DNA from: Eriocheir sinensis
Lineage: Eukaryota > Arthropoda > Malacostraca > Decapoda > Varunidae
Assembly: GCF_024679095.1 (NCBI RefSeq)
Contig: NC_066544.1
Coordinates: 510,493-574,492, forward strand
Direction: 5' to 3'
DNA length: 64,000 nt
Both the position numbers and the translations under genes were made by a program. Shown in pieces: positions 1 to 8,500 of the stretch. Under the pieces are notes generated by a model. It saw only the letters and a program-made list of their open reading frames with translations. It did no database searches and was not told where the DNA came from. Numbering within the stretch: position 1 is the first letter of the stretch; each line of letters begins with the position of its first letter.

Positions 1-90
1 CCTTCCACCCTAACCTCCTCAGTAATAAAAAAAAAAAAGTGACAAAATCATAGCCTTGAGGCAGTAATATTCAGCCCCAGCATCAAAAAA

Positions 91-3000
91 TTATGCTGCT
101 GCCCTATGAAAGGCATCTCTTAACTCCGATGAAGTAGGTGGTGACTGTGGTGGAGCAGCTTCATTGTCATCCCTTGCAGTGGCAGATGTCATTGGGCCAG
201 CAGATGATGAAGCAGTGGCTGGTGTCATAAGGCCAGCAGATGATGAAGCAGTGACAGGTGTTATTGGGCCAGCAGATGATGAAGCAGTGGCTGATGTCAT
301 AGGGCCAGCAGATGTTGAAGCAGTGGCTGTTGCCGGAGCAGCTGATGGTATCTTTTCCACAAGTAATGAACAATGTGCTGGGATGGTCTCTAGCAATACA
401 GCAGCGGGGCTGAAAAAAAGCGTCATATATTAGTCATGATTAATGCATGTAATTTAACCCCTTAAAACTGCGTATTTCCTACAAGAAAACATCACCAAAC
501 TACAGAAATGGAATAAATAGTGGCTGCTACAATTCAGTGAAGAAAATGTAGTCCTACACCTTGGGAGGGGATATCCAGCATACCAATACCACATGGGAAA
601 CACTCCACTATCCACCGCAGAGGCAGAGAAAGACCTGGGGCTATTATGTTACCAGGCTACCAGTGAAAGCCAAATCCATGCCAATCGTAGCGGATGGGTA
701 AAATAGGTACGTAGTTGAAGAAAAAAGGGTCTTAAAGGTGAAATATTACTTATTAACAGAAATATTCCACTATTTGTTATTGGTTGTAAAATAACTGACT
801 GATAAAGTGTGTATCTACAAAGAATATGAATTTAAGAGTGATTAACAAATTGTTTTAATGAGAATATAAAAGTTTTTGCCAAAAACATACAGGCCAGTCA
901 ATATTTCACTGCTGCTTGACTGCTGCTGCTGTTGCTGCTGTCCTATCCCTAGCACATTATCAGCTGTGTCAATGCTGAATGGCTCTGGTACCCCTTCAAA
1001 TACATGAAACTAGCAGTCTATGATGTCATACACCAGTTTATCTACCACAGTTAATATCTGCGTATCTGTGGTGCCACACGTGTGGGGCTCTCAGGTGCTG
1101 GGGGAAATGTCATTGCTATGAAAGGGCAGGGGTAAACCAGTGTATGCTGCGAGGCCTTGGTGTGGAAGTTCCCTGTCTGACTGTGCAGCTAATCCCTCAT
1201 ACAGTGAGGGCAGTGAGGGCCTTTTTTACTCCCTCAGGGGCTGTGCAGCTGAGAGAGTGGTGTACATGAGTGAATGTGTAAGTGTGTGCCTGTCTTGGCT
1301 AAAACCCTTCATTGGGGGAAGATAGCCAAGGTATTTAGATAGATTGATAGTCATTGACAGATGAACATAAAAAAAAATCTATATCAAATATACAGTTCAC
1401 TATGAACTTATTAACTTTAAGCTGAAATAAAGGCATTGTGGCCAGTATGGCTGCATTCTGTGAGCACATAAAAAACTAACTATTATAAGTTTTACATTTA
1501 AAGACATAACAACTAAAAAAAATTACCAGTGCCACTGTTCATTCTTGCACTTGGCAATGCAAGGCTTTGATTTTTGTTGTACGTTGTACCAACGCCTCTC
1601 ACAGTCATCCTGCGTACGGGGTCCACTCCCAGGGAAGGCACTGTCAGGGTATAAATGTAAAGCAAGTCTCTTAATCGTTTCACTATGGCATGCTATTTAT
1701 TTCCCATACCTTCTCCAATAACATTTAATACATGCTGTGATGGCAAGCTAAATCAGTACTGGTATTTCATTTACGTGCATCATAAGACATTAGCTATTTA
1801 ATTGTTATGAACATGGCCATAAATACTACTTTTCATTACCTACTTTTCTAAAATGCTTTTCTCTAAGTAGAATGATATTACACAATACAGCTATTCAAAA
1901 AAATTCAAAGCATTAATCTTAATTCCATTCTTTTGAGTACTTCTAACCTAACATTATATCACCAGAAACTGTTTGACCAATGCTATCAAAATAATATTTT
2001 AATCTTACTTTACCATTCTCATCAAATCTACCTATTCCGATATAGTCTTAACATAAAATACTTGTAAAAGTGTTGAGAATCTGGCATGCCCAACCCACCC
2101 ACCCCCCAAAAAAAATCTAAATAAGGAATAAATAAAATAAAAGGTAAATATGGCTTGACTCTCTTATACTAACCCCCTTTCCACCCTAACAAACTTGGGG
2201 ACCTACCATGTTAGGTTAGGACGTGTTAGGTAGGACAGGTTTAGCAGGAGTTGGTTTAGTTATGTTAGATTGTTGAGGGAGTGGGGGTTGCAGCAGAAAT
2301 GGTCATGATGATGTTATTCACGTGGAGCAGTAGGAAAAAGTATGTTCTGTTTGGAAACTCTGTGGTTGTGTTTGTATACAAAAATACCCATTTGACGAGG
2401 TTAGGTTAGTTTACAAGTTACTTGAATCATGAATATGTGAATATGTAACAAAAAAAAAAGCGTTAACCTTAATTTCGAGGACATTCCAATCTAGCATTAT
2501 ATCATCATAATCTGTTTGACCAATGCTATAAATATACCATTTTAATCTTACTTTACCATTCTCACGAAACCTACCTATTCCCATATTGTCTTGACATAAA
2601 GTACTTGTAAAAGTGTCCATAGTCTGGCATGCCTAGCATCCCCCCCCCACAATAAACAAAAAAGGGCAAATATGCCTTAACTATCTATACCAACCCCCTC
2701 TTCCCCCCCAAACAAACTTGGCATGTTAAGTTAGGATGTGTTCGGTAGGACGGGGCAGGTTTGGCATGGTTAGGTTTAGCTATGTTAGGTTGTTGAAGGA
2801 GAGGGGGTTGTGGCAGATATGGTCATAATGAAACTATTCAGATAGAGAATGAAAAGGTATGTTCTGTTTGGAAGGTCAGTGGTTGTGTTATTATGCAAAA
2901 AATACCCACTTGATTAGGTTAGGTTAGTTTGTAAGCTAATTGAACCATGAATATGTGATTACTAACCTTGTTACAGCTTCTGCCACTTCAGTCCAAGCTC

Positions 3001-3118
3001 TCTTCTTATCCTCAGGGGTGATACTCTTCCCATAACACCCTCTGATTATACGTATTTTTTCATGAATTTGATGTAAGAAGACCGTTTCATCTGGCGACCA
3101 ATTAAACTTACTCCTTTT
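91..3118 (-). CDS. Myb/SANT-like DNA-binding protein gene, three exons, 5' end not found
   Basis: Three exons on the minus strand join in compatible phase. The exon at about 3118-2967 encodes the first half of a Myb/SANT-like domain (FNWSPDETVFLHQI, then AWTEVAEAVT) and ends at a GTTAGT donor. The exon 1640-1527 follows a CAG acceptor, encodes the second half (RTQDDCERRWYNVQQKSK) and ends at GTAATT. The exon 409-91 follows a polypyrimidine CAG acceptor, encodes a Ser/Ala/Thr/Pro-rich tail and stops at TAA 93-91. Exon junctions are phase 2 to phase 2 at both introns. Proteins of this type (MSANTD family, or the Myb-like partner protein of Harbinger transposons) bind DNA in the nucleus. No nuclease gene or TIR is seen beside it, so a host or domesticated gene is possible. 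An in-frame TGA lies upstream of the first exon seen, so the start must be in an exon further right or is lost. The family call is firm; function is unknown. Confidence 0.6.
186..331 (-). repeat. 36-bp coding minisatellite, four copies
   Basis: Four 36-bp units differ by a few bases and keep the reading frame open on both strands. On the minus strand each gives a 12-residue Ser/Ala/Gly/Pro/Met/Thr repeat (ASSSAGPMT-like) inside the last exon of the Myb/SANT-like gene. The repeat looks like a flexible linker prone to length change. Confidence 0.85.
541..712 (+). mobile_element. LINE reverse-transcriptase remnant
   Basis: The plus strand translates to VVLHLGRGYPAYQYHMGN followed by AEKDLG, the stretch after the YADD region in CR1/Jockey-type reverse transcriptases. 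It is followed by a segment (accaggctaccagtgaa) that recurs at 43080 beside another LINE piece. It lies in an intron of the Myb/SANT-like gene and is too short to be functional. Confidence 0.55.
713..1526. other. Intron without recognised content
   Basis: Apart from a short CTG-rich run at about 900-940, I see no gene or repeat here. It lies between the second and third exons of the Myb/SANT-like gene. Confidence 0.5.
1912..2965. repeat. Two-copy tandem duplication, 543-bp period, in an intron
   Basis: The block starting near 1912 recurs with an offset of 543 bases: gtttgaccaatgctat is at 1971 and again at 2514, and both copies continue through a C-rich run and a T/G-rich stretch containing gttaggttag motifs. 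Divergence is visible, so it is not recent. It lies between the first two identified exons of the Myb/SANT-like gene. Confidence 0.8.
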
Positions 3119-3671
3119 CTGCGCTGGTTCTCCGGCCCGTAGACGTGCTCATTGGGGCAGATGACGTGGTTATGGTGCAGTAATTTCAGCAGAGCAAGTC
3201 GTGACGCAGGAGGGGAGATACGGGTATTGACGAGTGACGGAGTAAAAACAGCTTTTGAGGCTGCTTCTATCTGCCACAAAACTCAATATTTTCTTGTGTT
3301 TGCCATTTATTATGTTTTTGTTGTACATTTATACATGTTTTCTTTATTTTTCTTTTGAAATATTTACTTAATTCATGTCGGATGTTTATGTTTTGCACGG
3401 AGGCGTCCTTAGCAACGAGCCCGCCATAAAGAAGAAGAAGAAGAAGATAATAGTAGCCAGGATTTGCTAATACTTACACTCAAAGTTGACGAAGATAGCT
3501 TTTACTCTTAATAATTTGAAACTGTTAACTTTGATAGTAACTTTAAGAGTAAAAGTTAATAGTTCTCGAGGATACGGGCCCAGGTGTTTGTGTCTCAGTG
3601 AGGTTACCGGCTTCCGCTCCCAGCATATTATACTTCACCCTCAAATGATTGCAGGTTGTTGTGCGAGATTA
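3119..3671. other. Unassigned sequence left of the retroelement
   Basis: No coding region or repeat is recognised except a short AAG run at 3429-3448. This is the left flank of the LTR retroelement insertion. A first exon of the Myb/SANT-like gene could lie here or be missing. Confidence 0.4.
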
Positions 3672-3691
3672 TGTTATAGTAGGATTTCAAT

Positions 3692-3756
<65 letters not shown>

Positions 3757-4094
3757 TAGTATCACCACGAATTAGGCATACAATTGTCAATGGAAAAAAA
3801 CCACCACAGATAAATCACGCCACCTTATAGGAATGTCGTCCGTCAGTGTTTACCGTCTCAATTTGTATACAAAGCATTTCATCAAGCTTGAAAGTCACCT
3901 TGACGTACGTGACCAATTGTAACAATTATTTTCCAACCTGTAACTCGTCACTCCTTCACGAGAGTCCGACTGACACAACGGCAGTCGCTCTCACTCCGAC
4001 GCTCCTTGTACATAGAGGCTAACAATATATTCGCCTTAAGGAAGCTGAAGTCTTAATCAACGCCCTTTAAACGCCCCCCGGTACCCCATTATAT
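3672..4094 (+). repeat. 5' LTR of the retroelement
   Basis: It begins TGTTATAGTAGGAT and ends in ccccattata. It matches 33849-34329 except in microsatellite length, a 32-bp repeat expansion in the right copy and roughly ten single-base or small differences. An (ATT)n tract fills 3694-3756. The sequence immediately right (ttggttggcagcgg) contains TGG triplets suitable for a tRNA primer-binding site, but I cannot name the tRNA. Homology to the right copy starts exactly at TGTTATAG, which fixes the left edge. Confidence 0.85.
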
Positions 4095-4725
4095 TTGGTT
4101 GGCAGCGGTCCCCACCGCGCCTGTGCCTTCGCTACCTCGTTCTCCTCCAAGCTCCAAGCCACGAGAACTCACCAACAAACTCCGGGGACAGGCGTAGAAG
4201 GAAGGAAGGAGTCACAAGCCAGCCGTCCGCGGCAACTCACCAGGCGCCAGCTACAAGCTCTCTACAGGCGTCAAGCCTCGAGCCACCAGCAGGCCTACGC
4301 ATCCGAAAGCGAGGGTCACGATCTACAAGCCGCCCCACCCGCTTCAAGCCAGCACTGCTACGAGCACTGCAAGCCACTCACAGCTCACTCGAAGCCCTCC
4401 ACGATACGCAGAAGAATTCACAGCCTCGGGCCTCCGCCCGCAGGAGGAGGCACGCCCCACTGGCCTTGGAACAACCCACATGCCCCTCGCATCACAGCGG
4501 GCGGCAACACCGCCGCTGCCGGGAGCATCGGCCAAAACCTCTTCCGGCAAACAGTCAGCCGGGGCACCCGCGGACATCTCCCGGTGACTGCAAGCAGTTA
4601 CCACTACCGTTCCTGCAAGGCGTCTTCTCAAGAGGTTACACACCCAAGTCGCCTTATCTGCCACCGCGGCCCATCTCTCAATATAACAAGAACGCAGCAG
4701 CCATCCTACGTCTGGCAGCAGTGTT
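4095..4725 (+). other. Retroelement 5' leader / possible start of gag, left part
   Basis: This GC-rich stretch next to the 5' LTR has an open frame rich in Ser, Pro, Gln, His and Arg up to the Ginger1 insertion. Composition and open frame resume at 26053 on the other side. No gag motif is recognisable, so it may be leader rather than gag. The reverse strand also has a long open frame, but this follows from base composition. Confidence 0.5.
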
Positions 4726-4729
4726 CCGG

Positions 4730-4796
4730 TGTAGCGGGATAAAATGGAATGCCAGGAAAAAGTGGAACGTAGCCAATCAGCGCGCAGCATTGGAGG
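4730..4796 (+). repeat. Left terminal inverted repeat of Ginger1
   Basis: It matches the reverse complement of 25986-26052 over 67 bases with two mismatches. The outer end is TGTAGCGGG. The inner half contains a CCAAT box (GTAGCCAATCAGCGCGC). CCGG precedes it at 4726-4729. Confidence 0.85.
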
Positions 4797-4854
4797 TGTC
4801 GTACCGCAACCCGGCAGCCACACAACTCAGGACGGTAAAAAGTATTTTACTATT

Positions 4855-4897
4855 TAGTAGTATCAGAGACCATTGAGTGATAGGGTGTAGTATTTTG

Positions 4898-4986
<89 letters not shown>

Positions 4987-5035
4987 TTTTGAGGCGTAGT
5001 ATCAGAGACCATTGAGCGATAGGGTGTAGTATTTT

Positions 5036-5089
<54 letters not shown>

Positions 5090-5156
5090 ATAGGTTTTTG
5101 AGGCGTAGAGATGTTATATGATGGTTAAATTTGTTTCGTATCATTTTATAAATATG

Positions 5157-5213
<57 letters not shown>
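4855..5213. repeat. Three (CT)n tracts in a repeated unit
   Basis: (CT)n runs fill about 4901-4983, 5041-5088 and 5159-5213. The first two follow the same lead sequence (agtatcagagaccattgag), and gaggcgtag follows each, so the unit spread by tandem duplication. Open frames of repeating Arg-Glu across it are artefacts. Confidence 0.9.
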
Positions 5214-5215
<2 letters not shown>

Positions 5216-5263
5216 AGCGCAGAGATGCTATACAAATGAAACAAATTTCTTGTTAGAAGCTTA

Positions 5264-5267
<4 letters not shown>

Positions 5268-5357
<90 letters not shown>
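5268..5357. repeat. (TA)n microsatellite
   Basis: About 90 bases of uninterrupted TA lie just right of the (CT)n cluster, inside Ginger1. Confidence 0.95.
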
Positions 5358-5361
<4 letters not shown>

Positions 5362-5902
5362 ATGAGAGTGGGAGTAAACCCAAGAGTTAAGAAAAGTACG
5401 GCTACCACCGTTGGTGTCATCTCTCCCACTGAAAGTTGAGCGGGATATAGACTGGCAGTGTTCCAGAAATTTGACGATACACAATGAGTTCGTCCATATG
5501 GCCACAGCAAGTGTTCAAGCCTCCTCCTCACTATTATGTGTAATGGACAATTAGCAGACAAATTTGTCCGAGTGGGCAGTTAAGGGTTAATGGATAAAGA
5601 AGTTATGAAATCAGGTTTATATACAGATATATTTGCTTGGAAATAAATTAGAACAATATAGTATGTTATTGGCACTCTTGAGGAAAGAGTAAATAAATTA
5701 TATAATATCGTATATATGTCACAAATAACATATTTATACTTGAAAACAATAAATCTCACAGCACAGAGGGACAAACCGCATTCATTACTACATCCTAACA
5801 TACAATTTTAATGCAGGCTAGTTCCCAAACCTAACCTACATCCTGACATTCTATCCTTAACATTAATTCTTAATCCAGACTAGTTCCTTTTAGTATTTTC
5901 AC
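5358..5902. other. Unassigned Ginger1 interior
   Basis: AT-rich sequence without recognisable coding motifs, repeats or RNA genes. Confidence 0.4.
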
Positions 5903-6420
5903 GAGAAACTGGTGAATGGGGTAGTGGCGGCTGCGGCTCTGCACCTTGCCCCACACACACAACACCTCTCGCTTCCTCTCCTGTGTCACCAATTAACTAC
6001 CTTTAAATGAATTTAATTACATAACTGGATAATCTAATAGGGTTATATAGGGTTAAGATTGTTTTATTTTTAGGGCAACAAATATTCTGTATAAATACCA
6101 CGAAACGTTTCCACATCAAAGAAAACGGGTCAAGGGCATCAAAGAGTGAAAAAAAAAAAAAAAACGCTTCTCATTGCCAACATTATATTCCAATGCTGTC
6201 AAGTGTCGTGAAATTTTTACAAAACATTTGTTACTATTCTAAAAACGAAACAATCGTAACACTATGTGACCTAATTGGATTATCCAATTATTTAAATACA
6301 TTTATTTAAAGGTAGTTAATAGCTGACATATGAGAGGAAGGGAAAGGTGTTGAGTGTGTGTGGCAAGGTGTGGGTGCGGAGCGGGGCCGCAGCCGCCACT
6401 ACCTCATCCACCAGTTTCTC
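5903..6420. mobile_element. Fold-back MITE, 518 bp
   Basis: The left arm starts GAGAAACTGGTGAATGGGGT and the right end is its inverted counterpart (ACCTCATCCACCAGTTTCTC). The arms are about 150 bases each and include TAGTGGCGGCTGCGG and a long AT-rich inner part. There is no coding capacity. No clear target duplication is visible, so the superfamily is unknown. Confidence 0.75.
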
Positions 6421-6433
6421 ATGGATATACTAT

Positions 6434-6560
6434 AATATAGGTTATATTATACATGCTCTTTATCCAGACTAGTTACTTAATATAGGTTATATTATACATG
6501 CTCTTAATCCAGACTAGTTACTTAATATAGGTTACATTATGCTTGCTATAGTTACTTATG
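6434..6560. repeat. 45-bp tandem repeat, about 2.5 copies
   Basis: The unit begins tataggttatattatacatg and ends in ccagactagttacttaa. It occurs at 6435 and 6480, and partially at 6525. Related single copies of taatccagactagtt appear at 5870 and 6580. Confidence 0.8.
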
Positions 6561-6848
6561 CATACTATACATGTTCTTAATCCAAACTAGTTTCTTCCAG
6601 TAATTTAAATTTGAAATAGAAATGGCAAATTAAGATATGTACACCTTACTCGTTACTGCCGCCCGTGAAAGGGGCAAAAGTGGGGATAGTATTGAAGTTG
6701 GGGGACAGCAGTATTGGGTGGTAGTCTGGGTTGGCTACTTTTATGTTCACATCCTGGAAGTGTCAAGCCTGCATTTTTGTCGTGTGTGTGTGTGATGGTG
6801 AATCAAATACACGTGCAGAGCCTTGTTTTGTTGAATCAAATAGTGGTG

Positions 6849-6984
6849 TTAGGGCGCTCACCCAATCAGCGGCCTCACTGCCTGAAGGCGACGTCACACT
6901 GGCCGTTTTACTAAAACGGCCAATGTGCAGTACGTGCGACACAACCTTCAGGCAGTGAGGCCGCTGATTGGGTGAGCGCCCTAA
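6849..6984. mobile_element. Palindromic (snap-back) MITE, 136 bp
   Basis: Both ends read TTAGGGCGCTCACCCAATCA in opposite orientation. The arms of about 60 bases meet at a short loop around aaaacggcc. Near-perfect pairing suggests a recent insertion or ongoing arm correction. The superfamily is not resolved. Confidence 0.75.
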
Positions 6985-7209
6985 GACCATGGAAACATGG
7001 AAATGCAGGCAACAGAAAGCCTATTGGCTCATTATGAGGTTGCCCACTTTGGTGATTCAACCTGCTCGACAGCCACTTGGGGCCTGGGGAACAGATGAAA
7101 AGCACCTCGATATTGAGGAGCAGATACAAGAACATAGAAATACAGGGAGACTGGAAGAGCACGAGTGGCCTACACAGGGCAGCCCCAGAATCCCCCCTAA
7201 TAATCACGA

Positions 7210-7784
7210 TGGTTGAGGTGTAGTTTCAGGGGCACAGGTGGAGGCTTGATCCTCGTTTTACCGGCGGTACTAGGCACGACACCAGTAACCTGTCACCTTA
7301 CTGCACCCACACCTCACTCCACCTGTCATGCGGACATTAACTGTTGCTTTACTCTATTGTTGACTTACGCTACTTGCAATCTAGGCTGTGGGGGAGAATT
7401 ATATGAATATAGGTTGAGGTCTTGCTGCAATCTGTCTGAAAACATGCACCTCAATATTCAGTTCACTCCTGACGCAGCGAAGTGTCGGTCGATTCTATAT
7501 TTGAAGGAGTTGATGGTATTCGCATTTACTACTTCTGAAGGAAGATTGTTTCAGTGGCGAATGACTCGGTTTGAAAAGAAACTCCTTCCGATGTCTGTGT
7601 TACATCGACTCGACTGAATGGATAAGCCATTATTTCTAGTTCTTAGGTTGGTTTGCACTTCAAAGAATTTGGAGTAATCGACGTTATTGAAGTTTTTCAG
7701 ATACTTGAAGACTTGAATCATATCCCCTCGCAGGCGTCTTTTCTCCAATGTAAAGAGATTGAGTCGCTTGGGTCGTTCCTCGTA
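7210..7784 (-). mobile_element. CR1/Jockey-type LINE 3' fragment
   Basis: Minus-strand translation gives the C-terminal region of a LINE ORF2: YEERPKRLNLFTLEKRRLRG, then IGRSFFSNRVIRH, then LPSEVVNANTINSFK. A TGA replaces the expected Trp before NNLPSE. The 5' end is truncated at the right arm of the surrounding inverted-repeat element. The same LINE family appears at 56130-57505. Confidence 0.7.
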
Positions 7785-8500
7785 CAAGGCTCTGCACGTG
7801 TATTTGATTCATCATCTCACACACACACACTCGACAAAAATGCAGGCTTGACACTTCCAGGCTGTAAACACAAAAGTAGCCAACCCAGACTACCACCCAA
7901 TACTGCTGTCCCCCAACTGCATTACTATCCCCACTTTGCCCTTTCACGGGCGGCAGTAACATTACCTTTTCCTGTTCTTACCATCTAATATTGATGACAG
8001 TTATCAAATAAAATCCCCACTGCAATTTGAACAAATAACCATCCTTATATCTGTAAAAGTGACACATTCAGAATGAAAATTGTAAGAATGAGCTAATAAC
8101 AGAATTTGGTTTCCTACATTTACTGCAAATTAAAAAATCATAAAATGTGGAAGGCTTGGTATGCCTTAAATTTAGTAAAAGAACAGGAAAAGGTGACATA
8201 GTCCCTGCTTTGAAGCACTTTGCCAGGTGACTTCTCATCTGATCCTGAATAAAATTTTGCTGATCAGGAGCCATTCCAAAAGCAAGACATGTTGCAAAAG
8301 CAATAGCAAACAAGCCACAATCAGAAGCACCAAATTGCTGCTTGACACTTGGACATATTACTCTGATGTTTTGACTGCTACTGTTTAATAAGGCTAACTG
8401 AAAATTAAATTTAGCATTGCTCTTCATCCCACTGACCGACAAACTGTCAAAGAGTTTAATGGTGTTATAGACAAGAGGAAAAGTCAGTATTTAAAACTCA

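Larger units (their letters stand above)
6652..7960. mobile_element. Inverted-repeat element containing a MITE and a LINE fragment
   Basis: The arms 6652-6825 and 7785-7960 are inverted copies (gttactgccgcccgtgaaag at the outer edge) about 175 bases long and nearly identical. They enclose a palindromic MITE and a minus-strand LINE 3' fragment whose 5' edge coincides with the inner end of the right arm. It could be a non-autonomous TIR transposon or two opposed repeat copies; no target duplication is clear. Confidence 0.6.

Noticed and set aside
164..433. Plus-strand protein with acidic 12-residue repeats
   Set aside because: The minus-strand reading has matching splice phase with a SANT domain upstream; the plus frame is open only because the repeat unit is a multiple of three.
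2200..2960. Possible TTAGG arthropod telomere repeat
   Set aside because: gttaggttagg-like strings are scattered and imperfect, with no long (TTAGG)n array; they are part of the 543-bp duplicated intron unit.
3672..4094. Reading the left LTR as an unrelated solo LTR
   Set aside because: It is followed by leader-like sequence that resumes after the CCGG at 26053, and removing Ginger1 restores a normal-length element. A solo LTR is not fully excluded, because the flanking 4-bp match is imperfect.
4344..4823. A 159-residue minus-strand gene over the retroelement leader
   Set aside because: No motif, crosses the Ginger1 insertion edge, and is best explained by GC-rich open sequence on both strands.
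4863..5561. Long open frames of Arg-Glu and Tyr-Ile repeats
   Set aside because: They are translations of (CT)n and (TA)n microsatellites; the same happens at 17247-17624, 25391-25719, 48738-49463, 55639-55912, 57472-57835, 58209-58616 and 62172-62884.
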